Positions 26,837 through 36,033 of a stretch of 64,000 bases of DNA are shown one piece after another; positions within the stretch are counted from its first letter, which is position 1, and every line of letters starts with the position of its first letter. The notes beneath the pieces were generated by a model, which worked only from the letters and a program-made list of their open reading frames with translations, made no database searches and was not told where the DNA came from. The position numbers were made by a program, and so were the translations under genes. Origin of the DNA: Dehalogenimonas etheniformans (GTDB lineage: Bacteria > Chloroflexota > Dehalococcoidia > Dehalococcoidales > Dehalococcoidaceae); NCBI RefSeq assembly GCF_014672715.2, contig NZ_CP058566.2:2004323-2068322 (forward strand), in the 5' to 3' direction.

Positions 26837-27574
26837 TCAGGCTATCGCGGGGACTCTTGGTTTACGCTTTTTGACAATCTTGGTCAGCCAGATACTCAGC
26901 TCGTAAAGGATAATGAGCGGAGCCGCCACAATCGACTGGTTGATCGGATCGAACGTCGGTGTGATGAAAGCTGAGATAATGAAGGCCAGCACAAACCATA
27001 TCTTCCGTTTCGACGCCAGCCATTTTGAGGTGACCAGGCCCACGGCAGACAGCGCCATCAAAATGATAGGCAGCTCGAAAACTAAGCCAATTATCACCAG
27101 CATGCGCAGGACGATATCAACGTAATTCGAGATACGGGGCATGACGGTGACGTCGCCGATGGTGAAAGTGAACAGGAAGTGAATTGCCGGCGGCAAGGCG
27201 ACGAAATAGGCAAACGCTACGCCGGCCAGGAACATGAGGACGATGAAGGGGAAGAATAAAAACAGGAAACGCTTCTCTTTTGCGGTGAGGGCTGGGGTTA
27301 AGAAAGCAAACATCTGGTAGATTATCCAGGGCATGGCGATGATAAAGCCGGCGGTCATGGCGACCTTGAAGTAGGTGCTGAAGGTCTCCAGCATCTCGGT
27401 GGCGATGATGTTCCCGGCAAGGTCCCCGGCAGGACGCTCGAGGAGCAGTACAAGCTTATCGGCAACAAACATGCCGATGACGACGCCGACGACAAGACCG
27501 AAAATAGACCTGATAAAGCGCTGCCGCATCTCGGTGAAATGTTCGGTGATGGGCAAACGTTTTTCGTCAATCAT
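26837..27574 (-). CDS. tatC: Sec-independent protein translocase TatC
   Basis: A 245-residue six-helix TatC, the twin-arginine signal receptor. It has the N-terminal HFTEMRQRFIRS region and FxLPP-type loop (YFVALPPAIHFL). It lies downstream of three TatA/B-like genes on the same strand, giving a complete Tat system. Clients in the window include ApbE. Confidence 0.93.
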   Translation of the reverse strand: MIDEKRLPITEHFTEMRQRFIRSIFGLVVGVVIGMFVADKLVLLLERPAGDLAGNIIATEMLETFSTYFKVAMTAGFIIAMPWIIYQMFAFLTPALTAKEKRFLFLFFPFIVLMFLAGVAFAYFVALPPAIHFLFTFTIGDVTVMPRISNYVDIVLRMLVIIGLVFELPIILMALSAVGLVTSKWLASKRKIWFVLAFIISAFITPTFDPINQSIVAAPLIILYELSIWLTKIVKKRKPRVPAIA

Positions 27575-27603
27575 GTATCAGAGTGGTTCTTTCAAATATC
27601 CGA

Positions 27604-27807
27604 CTATTTTTTATCGGAAGGCTTTGTGGGAGAACTGTCGATAGCTTTAGTAAATTCTTTTGTCATGTCGGTGGTAACCCTGCGGAAACTGCGCAGGAAT
27701 TCACCGGCTTTCCTGGCAAATTCGGGAATCTTGTTGGGACCGAAAACAAGCGTGGCAACCACGAGAATCGTTAGGATCTCGAAGGTGCCCATGCCAAATA
27801 AATTCAT
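27604..27807 (-). CDS. TatA/TatB-like translocase subunit
   Basis: A 67-residue protein: an N-terminal helix MNLFGMGTFEILTILVVATLVFG with the GPNKIPEFARKAGEFLRSF amphipathic helix. The Glu at position 10 is TatB/A-like. It sits between another TatA-like gene and tatC. Confidence 0.85.
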   Translation of the reverse strand: MNLFGMGTFEILTILVVATLVFGPNKIPEFARKAGEFLRSFRRVTTDMTKEFTKAIDSSPTKPSDKK

Positions 27808-27844
27808 CTAACCAACCTTGCTCACAGTCATGAAGATTAACCCT

Positions 27845-28081
27845 TCAACCAGCCTTGGGGCTTCTTTTCTGTTCTAACACGCGGCGGTTGATCGCTTTAG
27901 CCGCGGCACCGTCGTTGAGGCTGGTGACGACTTTGGTCTTGTTTTTGTCTCCACCGACAGCTTGCCGCAGTTGTCGCACGCCTTTACCCAGATTTTTCCC
28001 CAGGGAGGGAGCAAAACTGGCGCCGGTGATAACCAGGATAATTGTAAGTATGAGAATTATTTCGAGAGGACCAAATTTCAT
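27845..28081 (-). CDS. TatA-like protein with basic tail
   Basis: A 78-residue protein with MKFGPLEIILILTIILVITG followed by APSLGKNLGKGVRQLRQA, the TatA membrane and amphipathic helices. The C-terminus is basic rather than acidic, differing from the first copy. It starts one base downstream of the first TatA stop. Confidence 0.8.
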   Translation of the reverse strand: MKFGPLEIILILTIILVITGASFAPSLGKNLGKGVRQLRQAVGGDKNKTKVVTSLNDGAAAKAINRRVLEQKRSPKAG

Positions 28082-28082
28082 A

Positions 28083-28367
28083 TTAGCCTTTCTTGGCCTG
28101 GTCAGCCTGCCATTTCTTGAAAGCGGTTAGATCTTCTTCGCTCACCTTGGCGGGAGCGTCCATCTCAGCGACCTCAGCTTTGGGTTGTTCGGCAACGGTT
28201 TCGGTGGCTTCAGTGTTCTTGGCTTCTTCGCCTTCGCCAGCTACGCCCTGTTTGAAGGACTTCAGCCCTTCACCCAGTGACTTGCCGATCTGGGGCAATT
28301 TACCGACACCAAAAATCAAAATCACAACAACTAAAATCAGAATAATCTCGGGCGGTCCTAACCTCAT
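28083..28367 (-). CDS. tatA: Sec-independent protein translocase TatA
   Basis: ATG 28367 (GGAGG spaced 5) gives 94 residues. The membrane helix is [20 protein letters not shown], with the classic [22 protein letters not shown] hinge/amphipathic helix and an acidic tail. It is the first gene of the tat cluster. Confidence 0.9.
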   Translation of the reverse strand: MRLGPPEIILILVVVILIFGVGKLPQIGKSLGEGLKSFKQGVAGEGEEAKNTEATETVAEQPKAEVAEMDAPAKVSEEDLTAFKKWQADQAKKG

Positions 28368-28546
28368 TTCAACCTCCTCAGTTGAAGTAAACCTAATTTG
28401 CGAATTACGGTTAATGATACCGCTCATTCATTTATTTTGTCAATCGTCACTAGACATAATGTTAGAGAAATTAGCAAACTCTTACAAGGACTGCTAAATG
28501 GCAATCCAAAAGCCCTTGTCACTCAACTTGTCCAACGCTATCATAA

Positions 28547-29908
28547 ATGCTAATGAGCATTAAAGACCGGACACCCGCCCTCACCCGCATTAGCAATAGC
28601 GATTTCCAATGGGGAAACCGCACCTTCATCATTGGCATACTTAACGTCACCCCCGATTCCTTTTCCGGGGATGGCGTGGGGGCAGATATCGACGCTGCCA
28701 TTGCCAGGGCAAAGCAACTGGTTATGGAAGGCGCGGATATTATCGATGTCGGGGGCGAATCAACACGCCCCGGTGCCCCTGAAGTCACCTCGGGGGAAGA
28801 AATCACTCGGGTTGTCCCTGTCATCCGGAAGCTAGCCTCCGAGATCGAAGTCCCCATCAGTGTCGACACCTATAAATCAGAGGTAGCGGATGCCGCCGTC
28901 AGAGCGGGGGCTTCGATGATAAATTCGGTGTATGGTTTGAAACGCGACCCGAAGTTGGCTGAAGTCGCCTCCCGTTTGAATGTTCCGATCATCTTGACCT
29001 CATCCCAGCGGGATAACCCGGCTACAGATATCATCAAGGCCATTCTTGCTGACCTAGGTAGTGCTGTTTCAGAGGCTGAATCCGCCGGAATCAAACGAGA
29101 AAACATTATCGTAGACCCGGGATTCGGTTTCGGAAAAACGGTGGTGCAGAACCTTGAACTGCTCAAAAGGTTGGATGAATTCAGGTGCTTGGGCAAACCC
29201 ATTCTTCTCGGTACTTCCCGCAAATCAACCATCGGAAAAATCCTGGGAGACGTGCCCCTGGACCAGCGTCTTTTTGGAACTGTGGCCACTACGGTCATCA
29301 GCATCATGAACGGCGCCGATATCGTCCGCGTTCATGACGTTAAAGAAAACGTCCAGGCCGCGAGGATGACCGATGCCGTAATCCGGTGTTCCTTGATGGG
29401 TGAAAATCAGTTTCACAAGGTTTATCTAAGCTTGGGTTCAAACTTGGGCGACAGGTTGTCGAACCTGGAATCAGCAGTAAAACTTCTCCGGGAAAGAATA
29501 TCAATCGCGCGAATCTCGCCGGTCTACCAAACCGAACCCGTCGGGGTGACTGAACAGCCCAAATTCCTGAACATGGTGGTCGAAGTGTGCACTGTTCTAG
29601 CCCCGGGGGAATTACTACTTTTCTTGAAGGACATTGAGCAACAGTTAGGACGCGGCTCAGCCGGATCGGAAGCTCCGAGGCCGATAGACATCGACATCCT
29701 TTTTTACGATACCCTAGTAATGACCAATGAATCGCTGGTTATTCCCCACCCCCGGTTGTCCCAGAGGGCTTTTGTGCTTGTTCCATTGCATAACCTTGTG
29801 CCCGACCTCGTTCATCCGGTTTTGAAAAAGACTGTTCGCGAGATGCTGTCAGCCCTGAATAATCCTCTAGGAGTCGAATTTTATCGTTGCAATCTACCCA
29901 ATCTTTAA
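28547..29908 (+). CDS. folPK: Bifunctional dihydropteroate synthase / HPPK (FolP-FolK fusion)
   Basis: A 453-residue fusion. DHPS is at about residues 20-285 (ILNVTPDSFSGDG, DVGGESTRPGA, DPGFGFGKT, LLGTSRKSTIG). HPPK is at about 292-430 (YLSLGSNLGDRLSNL, EAPRPIDIDILFYD, IPHPRLSQRAFVL). It makes 6-hydroxymethyl-dihydropterin diphosphate and joins it to p-aminobenzoate. No FolB aldolase domain or gene is next to it; a PTPS follows instead. ATG 28547 and 28553 are both possible starts. Confidence 0.93.
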   Translation: MLMSIKDRTPALTRISNSDFQWGNRTFIIGILNVTPDSFSGDGVGADIDAAIARAKQLVMEGADIIDVGGESTRPGAPEVTSGEEITRVVPVIRKLASEIEVPISVDTYKSEVADAAVRAGASMINSVYGLKRDPKLAEVASRLNVPIILTSSQRDNPATDIIKAILADLGSAVSEAESAGIKRENIIVDPGFGFGKTVVQNLELLKRLDEFRCLGKPILLGTSRKSTIGKILGDVPLDQRLFGTVATTVISIMNGADIVRVHDVKENVQAARMTDAVIRCSLMGENQFHKVYLSLGSNLGDRLSNLESAVKLLRERISIARISPVYQTEPVGVTEQPKFLNMVVEVCTVLAPGELLLFLKDIEQQLGRGSAGSEAPRPIDIDILFYDTLVMTNESLVIPHPRLSQRAFVLVPLHNLVPDLVHPVLKKTVREMLSALNNPLGVEFYRCNLPNL

Positions 29909-29925
29909 TATGCAGAGGTCAAGCT

Positions 29926-30291
29926 ATGTACTACATAACCGTCGAAAACCATTTTGACGCCGCTCATTTTCTACGCGGTTACGTTGGAAAATGTGAAAAC
30001 CTTCACGGTCACCGCTATAAAGTGGCGGTAAAGCTTTCATCAGCTACGCTCGATGAGGTTGGCTTGGCTTTTGACTTTAGAGACTTGAAGAACGTCTTGA
30101 AACCCATCCTCAATCGCTTGGATCACACCCTCCTGAACGATGTATCGCCTTTCGACAAAATAAATCCCTCGGCAGAAAACATCGCGCGGAGCATTTTCAA
30201 GGAAGTCAAGGCGGGCATCGAGGGAGCAACCCTCGAATCAGTTACGGTATGGGAATCCCCCGAATCCTCAGCGGAGTACCGCGAGGACTAA
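29926..30291 (+). CDS. queD: 6-pyruvoyl-tetrahydropterin synthase / 6-carboxytetrahydropterin synthase family
   Basis: ATG 29926 with AGAGG upstream gives 121 residues. Zinc ligands are H14, H27 and H29, and the catalytic stretch is C23-E24-N-L-H-G-H, so the Cys nucleophile is present with an adjacent Glu. QueD makes the queuosine precursor. Some PTPS relatives instead supply hydroxymethyl-dihydropterin for folate, replacing FolB. Its place 17 bp after the folP-folK fusion favours, but does not prove, a folate role. Confidence 0.85.
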   Translation: MYYITVENHFDAAHFLRGYVGKCENLHGHRYKVAVKLSSATLDEVGLAFDFRDLKNVLKPILNRLDHTLLNDVSPFDKINPSAENIARSIFKEVKAGIEGATLESVTVWESPESSAEYRED

Positions 30292-30698
30292 TCTTCGATC
30301 CTGAACAAAGGGTAAGCTGCCTCGCCGGCTGAATATTTATCGCCCCCAAATACTCCGTGTCCGGTCGTTACCGACTTGCCGATGACACTGAGATCCAGCT
30401 TGTCGGGGCAGTTCGTGTCGATGCGTCCGATCAGGTACGGTCCTTCATCTAAAGCAACGAGCGCCATCGCATAGGGAAGCTCCTTTTCCCGCCCCTCCGC
30501 CGCTACAAACAAGGTGGTATAGCTGGCTATTTTTCCCTTGCCGGAAAGCTGAATAATCTCAAGTTCTGCATTGCCGCACCGGGGGCAAACCGCCCGCGGC
30601 GGGCAAAGAATGTCTCCGCAGCCACACCTCAGACCAAGCAGGCGCCCTTCCCGTAAGGCGATGTCGTATTCTTTGAAAGAGAGCTTTATCGCCATCAC
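30288..30698 (-). CDS. Zn-ribbon OB-fold protein (DUF35)
   Basis: A 136-residue DUF35 protein with a rubredoxin-like ribbon (CGCGDILCPPRAVCPRCG, about residues 25-42) then an OB-fold (GKIASYTTLFVA...). Such proteins partner thiolases and bridge acyl-CoA condensing enzymes. Its start overlaps the thiolase stop by 4 bp, so the pair is co-translated. Its end also overlaps queD by 4 bp on the opposite strand. Confidence 0.88.
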   Translation of the reverse strand: MMAIKLSFKEYDIALREGRLLGLRCGCGDILCPPRAVCPRCGNAELEIIQLSGKGKIASYTTLFVAAEGREKELPYAMALVALDEGPYLIGRIDTNCPDKLDLSVIGKSVTTGHGVFGGDKYSAGEAAYPLFRIED

Positions 30699-31873
30699 CA
30701 GCCTCGCTCGAAGACCATGCTGACCATGGTGCCGCCATCGCCGCCCAGGGTGTCGGTCAAGCCGATTCGGGCATCCGGCACCTGGCGTTCCGGTTCTACC
30801 TCTCCGCGCAACTGCCGCACGATCTCAAAGACCTGCGCTGCGCCGGTGGCCCCGATGGGATGCCCCTTGCTCTTCAGGCCGCCGGATGGATTGATCGCCA
30901 CTTTGCCGCCGATGTCCGCTTCACCCTTCATCCACGCCTCCCCGGCTTTTCCGTAATCGAAGAATCCCAGGCCCTCAGCGGCGATGAGACTGGCGATAGA
31001 GAAACAATCGTGTAGTTCACACACATCTATATCTGCCGGGGTGACCCCAGCCATGGCATAAGCCTGCTTCGAGGCTAGTTCTCGAGCCCTTAACCTGGGC
31101 AAATACTCGCCCTGCGATGCCAGCGGTCCTGATGAAGCCTGTCCCGCCCCGGCGATGAACACCGGCTTCGGCGACAGCACCCTTGCCTTGTCCTCAGCGG
31201 CGATGATCAAAGCCGCTGCCCCGTCGGAGAACGGGCAGCAGTCGTGGAGCTGGATAGGAGTGGCGACAGTGAAACTCTTGAGCACGTCGGGAATAGTGAC
31301 TGATTTTCGGAGGTGGGCTTTGGGGTTGAACATACCGTGTTTATAGGATTGGACCGACACTTGGGCCATCTGCTCTTTCAGCTTTTCGATCGGCAGACCA
31401 TACATGGCAGCATACCTATGTGCCAGCAGTGCAAACACACCCGGGAAAGTCATTCCGGCCGGGAATTCATATCTAGAATCGGAGAACATGGCGAAAGTGC
31501 GGGTGGCAAGGGGTGTGCCCAACGAAGCGGCACGTTCGACGCCGCCGGCAATCACAATGTCATAAATCCCCGAAGCGACGAGCAAGAAAGCGTCGCGCAC
31601 CGCCATCGACGCGGAGGCGCAAGCGCCGTCGTAACGGTTGGCCGGCACGTTCCAGGTGCCGATGTAATCGGCGATAAACGCTGGAGTCATACCTTGGCCT
31701 TCGGCGAAATCCCCGAGCGCGTTTCCGACAAAAAGCGCTTGGACGTCCCGTGGCTGCAAATGGGCATCAGCCAGGGCGTCGAAGGCCGCTTCCGCGAATA
31801 GTTCTGAAAGGCTTTTATCTTGGGCACCCGAAAATTTCGTCTGCCCGATCCCGATTACCGCAACTTTACGCAT
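30695..31873 (-). CDS. Thiolase-family acyl-CoA acetyltransferase
   Basis: A 392-residue thiolase-fold protein. The nucleophile Cys is in YDGACASASMAVRDA (about residue 85), ELHDCFSIA carries a conserved His, and GHPIGATGAAQ carries the catalytic His. It is of the SCPx/archaeal acetoacetyl-CoA thiolase type that works with DUF35 proteins. The substrate is unknown. No HMG-CoA synthase is adjacent, so a mevalonate role is not supported here. Confidence 0.85.
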   Translation of the reverse strand: MRKVAVIGIGQTKFSGAQDKSLSELFAEAAFDALADAHLQPRDVQALFVGNALGDFAEGQGMTPAFIADYIGTWNVPANRYDGACASASMAVRDAFLLVASGIYDIVIAGGVERAASLGTPLATRTFAMFSDSRYEFPAGMTFPGVFALLAHRYAAMYGLPIEKLKEQMAQVSVQSYKHGMFNPKAHLRKSVTIPDVLKSFTVATPIQLHDCCPFSDGAAALIIAAEDKARVLSPKPVFIAGAGQASSGPLASQGEYLPRLRARELASKQAYAMAGVTPADIDVCELHDCFSIASLIAAEGLGFFDYGKAGEAWMKGEADIGGKVAINPSGGLKSKGHPIGATGAAQVFEIVRQLRGEVEPERQVPDARIGLTDTLGGDGGTMVSMVFERGW

Positions 31874-31903
31874 ACAACTCCGCGGTTAACTCTTTTGGAT
31901 TTC

Positions 31904-32590
31904 CTAACTGAACGCCTTACCTGAATTTTCGGACCGTGAAAGCCACAACCTTCGGTCACGTATATCCCGATCGAACACCAGCCGGTTAATCAGGAGTTCT
32001 CCGGTCGAAAGATCGGTTGCGAGGTCGCTCCGGCCGCCGGCCAGCAGCCTCCTGGCGTAGGCGACAGCGGTGATCGCAACCATACCTGCAGTCACCGTAG
32101 TCTTATGGTCGATGCCGAAGAATTCCGCGAAATAATAGGCCAGGATCGGCAGGAGCAGCAGGCCGATGAAGACACCTAGCGATAACTGTTTAAAGGGAGC
32201 CAACGAGAACGCAATCAGCAGAACAGTGAGCCCCAAGAGTGGCGAGAATGCCAGGATAACGCCAAGGCTGGTCAGGATGCCCCGGCCGCCGCGGAAATTC
32301 AAATAGATCGGCCAGTTGTGCCCGGCAATTCCGGCGATGCCGACCACAAATTGCAGCCCGGTGTCCAACCCGGCCCACCGCGCCGCCAGCACAGCCAAAA
32401 TGCCTTTTCCCAGGTCAAAAACGGCTACAGGTAACGCCCAGCGTTTTGAAGTCGCTGCCAGAACGTTAGAGGACCCTACGTTCCCGGAACCATATTTTCT
32501 GAGGTCTATGCCGCGAGTCCATTTGGCAACCAGGTAAGCCACCGGAATGCTACAGATCAGATATGCGGCTACGGCCAGGATTAAAACCAT
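31904..32590 (-). CDS. plsY: Glycerol-3-phosphate acyltransferase PlsY
   Basis: A 228-residue membrane enzyme. It acylates glycerol-3-phosphate from acyl-phosphate in phospholipid synthesis. PlsY motifs are visible: YGSGNVGSSNVLAAT, GHNWPIYLNFRGGRGILT and the late hydrophobic repeat. A C-terminal hydrophilic extension of about 35 residues is longer than usual. It lies downstream of the PHP and YmdB genes on the same strand. Confidence 0.9.
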   Translation of the reverse strand: MVLILAVAAYLICSIPVAYLVAKWTRGIDLRKYGSGNVGSSNVLAATSKRWALPVAVFDLGKGILAVLAARWAGLDTGLQFVVGIAGIAGHNWPIYLNFRGGRGILTSLGVILAFSPLLGLTVLLIAFSLAPFKQLSLGVFIGLLLLPILAYYFAEFFGIDHKTTVTAGMVAITAVAYARRLLAGGRSDLATDLSTGELLINRLVFDRDIRDRRLWLSRSENSGKAFS

Positions 32591-32627
32591 AATTTCTCCG
32601 AAATCCTAAATTCAGGCAGAAGGAACC

Positions 32628-33476
32628 CTAAATCTCTCCGTGCCTGGGATTTTCTCGTCGTTGAAGTAGTCCCTCGACGGCGGACATCGGCACCGGTTGA
32701 CCCCCGATCATTGTCTCTGTCGAAGGGTCGAGCCCATGGTAGTCGGTGCCCCCTGTCGCAACCAGTCCCAGCCTCTCTGCCAACCGCTTCAATCTTTCGA
32801 TCTCCCAATCCTTGAAGCTGGCATAATGGACCTCGATGCCGGCCAATCCGGCCGGGATGAGTTCTTCGATAAGCTTTTCATATCCGGGCAGGGTCAGCGG
32901 GTGGGCCATAACCGGCACGCCTCCAACTGATTTTATGAGCGCCACAGCTTCGGCAGGGGCCATCTTGATGCGTTCGACATAGCCCGGGCCGCCGCGGCTG
33001 ATATATTTATCAAAGGCTTCGCCGAGGTAATTGATATATCCTTTTTCCAGCATCGCTTGAGCGATGTGCGGCCGGCCGATCACGGCGTCCCCGGCAATTT
33101 CTTTGACACGCTCCCATTCGAGGGGCACCCCAAGCTCTCGCAGACGTTCGACGATAGCCAGACCCCGGTCCTCGCGGGAAATTCGCATGATCTTGAGCCG
33201 GCGGATCAACTCCGGGTCCTGCCAGTCGATGAAGTAACCCAGGATGTGGACGTCGCCGGAGGCAACGTCGGTGGACATCTCCACGCCGGGGATGACGGTC
33301 ATGTTAGGGAAATTCTTAGCCTCGGTCAGAGCCTCGGCGATGCCGTCCACCGAGTCGTGGTCGGTAAGCGCCATATACTTGAGTTTGAGGTAGCCTGCCT
33401 TGCGCACAACTTCGGAGGGTGAGAATACGCCATCGGAGGCGGTCGAGTGCAGGTGCAGGTCGACGCGGCTGACCAT
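32628..33476 (-). CDS. PHP-domain metal-dependent phosphoesterase
   Basis: A 282-residue protein with PHP metal motifs DLHLHSTASDG, ALTDHDSVDG, PGVEMS and GGTDYHG. It resembles the YciV/RnmA-type nucleoside 3',5'-bisphosphate phosphatase or 5'-exonuclease. Its ATG overlaps the ymdB stop (TGATG), so the two are coupled. Confidence 0.85.
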   Translation of the reverse strand: MVSRVDLHLHSTASDGVFSPSEVVRKAGYLKLKYMALTDHDSVDGIAEALTEAKNFPNMTVIPGVEMSTDVASGDVHILGYFIDWQDPELIRRLKIMRISREDRGLAIVERLRELGVPLEWERVKEIAGDAVIGRPHIAQAMLEKGYINYLGEAFDKYISRGGPGYVERIKMAPAEAVALIKSVGGVPVMAHPLTLPGYEKLIEELIPAGLAGIEVHYASFKDWEIERLKRLAERLGLVATGGTDYHGLDPSTETMIGGQPVPMSAVEGLLQRRENPRHGEI

Positions 33477-34246
33477 CAGATAGCCGCCTCCCGGTCGACT
33501 CGTTCTATGGCGATTGCTTTACCCTCTGAATTTGTTGTTATCAGCACCGAGTTAAAGGTAATTCGCGAGCCTTTGGCTACCGATAAGCGTTCGTGCATAC
33601 CGGTGAGAAATCGCTTGAGTACATCGTCTTTATCATCGCCGATGATAGAGTGCCACGGACCCACCATCCCGATGTCCGAGACGCACGCGGTCCCGCCGGG
33701 CAGTATCCTTGCGTCTACAGTGCCAACATGGGTGTGAGTACCGACCACCGCCGAGACCCTGCCGTCAAGATACCAGCCTATCCCCTGTTTTTCGGAGGTT
33801 GCTTCGGCATGGAAATCGACGATGGTGTTACTCGGTTTCTTTTCTAAACTGTCCAGCAGAGCGTCCATAGCGCGGAAGGGATCATCGATTGTATTCATGA
33901 AGGTGCGCCCCATTAGGCTGACCACCAGGACCCCTTTGACGACAACGAACCCCTTGCCCGGGACGCCCGGCGGATAGTTCAGCGGCCGCAGCACCGGGGA
34001 TGGTCCTTCGAGCATCGGGATGATCTCGGATTGCGCGAAGATGTGGTTGCCGGAGGTAATGACGTCGACGCCGTAGGAGAAAAGTTCGTCGGAGGTTTCG
34101 GGGGTCAAGCCTTTGCCGCCGGCGGCGTTTTCACCGTTGGCAATGACAAAATCGATGCCCAAACCCAACTTCAGCGCCGGCAGAATTTCCTTGACCGCCC
34201 GCCGCCCCGGTTTGCCGATGACGTCGCCGATGGCAAGTATTTTCAT
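33476..34246 (-). CDS. ymdB: YmdB-family metallophosphoesterase (TIGR00282)
   Basis: A 256-residue calcineurin-like phosphodiesterase: IGDVIGKPGRRAV, NGENAAGGKG, SGNHIF and VGTHTHVGTVDARIL carry the metal ligands. B. subtilis YmdB hydrolyses 2',3'-cyclic nucleotides and, as here, is encoded just after the RNase Y gene. It is separated from rny by a terminator, so read-through may vary. Confidence 0.92.
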   Translation of the reverse strand: MKILAIGDVIGKPGRRAVKEILPALKLGLGIDFVIANGENAAGGKGLTPETSDELFSYGVDVITSGNHIFAQSEIIPMLEGPSPVLRPLNYPPGVPGKGFVVVKGVLVVSLMGRTFMNTIDDPFRAMDALLDSLEKKPSNTIVDFHAEATSEKQGIGWYLDGRVSAVVGTHTHVGTVDARILPGGTACVSDIGMVGPWHSIIGDDKDDVLKRFLTGMHERLSVAKGSRITFNSVLITTNSEGKAIAIERVDREAAI

Positions 34247-34336
34247 GAATCCCCAATTCTAGATTAAGGGTAGCGTACAACGCCCTATTATGCCACTCAT
34301 TGGGCAGTCGTTCAATAACTTACGAAACCGCGAGAG

Positions 34337-34361
34337 AAAAGGAGGGGCTTTCGCCCCTCCT
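34337..34361 (-). terminator. Rho-independent terminator after rny
   Basis: AGGAGGGGC-TTTC-GCCCCTCCT stem with a TTTTCTCTC run on the minus strand, between rny and ymdB. Confidence 0.8.
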
Positions 34362-34412
34362 CGATAGTCACCGAATTTGATTGGGATTTCGATATTCGTG
34401 TTTCGGATTTAT

Positions 34413-35951
34413 TTACCTTGCGTAATCGGTGGCGCGCGTTTCCCGAAGAACCGTTACCTTGATCTGGCCGGGATAATCCAGCCCCTCTTCGATCTTCTTG
34501 ACGATATCGCGGGCCAGTCTCATCGAACCTAGATCGTCGATCTCTTCGGGCTTAACCAGGATGCGGATCTCGCGGCCGGCCTGGATGGCATAAGACCGAT
34601 CCACGCCTTTGAAGCTGTTGGCGATCTCCTCCAGGGCTTTAAGGCGCTTGATGTAATTCTCGAGCGATTCGCGCCTGGCGCCGGGACGGGCGCTTGAAAT
34701 GGCGTCGGCGGCAGAAACCAGGAAACCCCAGATGGAGGTCTCGGTCTGGTCGAAATGATGTTCAGCGACGCCCCGCACCACGTCCGGGTTCTTGTCCCAC
34801 TGCTTGACCAGGTCGGCGCCGATGGCAGCGTGGGTGCCCTCGATATCGCGGTCGACAGCCTTGCCGATGTCATGCAGGAAGCCGGCCCGCTTGGCGACGT
34901 TGACATTGATGCCCAGGTCGGCGGCCATCATACCCGCCAGTTGCGCCACTTCGACCGAATGCTGCAACACGTTCTGGCCGTAGCTGGTGCGGTATTTGAG
35001 GCGGCCCATGATTTTGATCAGTTCGGGCCGCAGTCCGTGGACGCCGGCGGAATAGGCAGCCTGCTCGCCGGCAGCCTGCATCGCGGCTTCGACCTCTTCC
35101 TTAGCCTTAGCCACCACCTCTTCGATGCGGGCGGGGTGAATGCGGCCGTCGATGACCAGTTTGGATAATACCTGGCGGGCGATCTCTCGCCTGACGGGGT
35201 CGAAGCTGGAGATAGTCACCGCCTCCGGAGTATCGTCGATGATGAGGTCGACGCCTGTGGCCTGTTCCAGGGCGCGGATGTTGCGGCCTTCGCGGCCGAT
35301 CAAGCGCCCTTTCATCTCGTCGGACGGGATCGGCACGACAGATACCGTCGTTTCAGTCACGATGTCCGATGCGGTGCGCTGGATGGCATGGATAATAATG
35401 TTACGCGCCTTCTCGTCGGCCTCTTCCTTGATGCGCTGTTCCCACTGTCGTATCCGCCGCGAGGACTCAACCTGCATCTCGGCTTCGACCATCTCCAGGA
35501 GGTGGTCTTTGGCTTCCTGGGTGGTCAAACCGGCGACTTCTTCTAATTTGCGCTGCTCCTGGCCGCGAAGCTCTTCCACTCTGGCCAATTCTTCGTCAAT
35601 GGATTTTTCGCGGGCCATCAGGGCGTGCTCGCGCTGGTCAAGGGTTTCCAGCTTATGCTCCAGCGTCTCGACCTTCTGGGTCACCCGTGTTTCCTGTTTA
35701 GCCAATTCGGTACGGCGTTCGCGCAGTTCATTTTCATTGGCGAAACGCATTTTTTCGGCTTCGTCGCGGGCGCTCTGGGCAATTGTTTTAGCCTCGGCGT
35801 TGGCCTCGGCAATGGTGTGGGCGGCTTTGCGCTGCGCCACCCTGAGTTTGCGGCTGTAAATCAACTGTTTTGAAATAGAAATGAAGAAACCCCCAGCCAC
35901 GCACCCGATTATGAAGGCGGCTAACACTGTTAAAGGATTCGTAAAGTCCAT
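34413..35951 (-). CDS. rny: Ribonuclease Y
   Basis: A 512-residue RNase Y: an N-terminal membrane helix (about residues 8-28), a long charged coiled coil (about 35-190), a KH domain with [15 protein letters not shown] and an HD nuclease with [10 protein letters not shown]. It starts bulk mRNA decay at the membrane. The length matches the family. Confidence 0.95.
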   Translation of the reverse strand: MDFTNPLTVLAAFIIGCVAGGFFISISKQLIYSRKLRVAQRKAAHTIAEANAEAKTIAQSARDEAEKMRFANENELRERRTELAKQETRVTQKVETLEHKLETLDQREHALMAREKSIDEELARVEELRGQEQRKLEEVAGLTTQEAKDHLLEMVEAEMQVESSRRIRQWEQRIKEEADEKARNIIIHAIQRTASDIVTETTVSVVPIPSDEMKGRLIGREGRNIRALEQATGVDLIIDDTPEAVTISSFDPVRREIARQVLSKLVIDGRIHPARIEEVVAKAKEEVEAAMQAAGEQAAYSAGVHGLRPELIKIMGRLKYRTSYGQNVLQHSVEVAQLAGMMAADLGINVNVAKRAGFLHDIGKAVDRDIEGTHAAIGADLVKQWDKNPDVVRGVAEHHFDQTETSIWGFLVSAADAISSARPGARRESLENYIKRLKALEEIANSFKGVDRSYAIQAGREIRILVKPEEIDDLGSMRLARDIVKKIEEGLDYPGQIKVTVLRETRATDYAR

Positions 35952-36033
35952 ATTTTTAACCCCCGATTATTTTAAGTTTGTTGCCGTTTTGCCTGGGGGA
36001 TAACGGCCTATCCTTGTTCTCTGTTCAAAAACT

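Noticed and set aside
31313..31801. Plus-strand 162-codon frame in the thiolase gene
   Set aside because: Antisense shadow with no family resemblance.
35140..35859. 239-codon plus-strand frame in rny
   Set aside because: Ser/Arg-rich antisense reading of the coiled coil of RNase Y.
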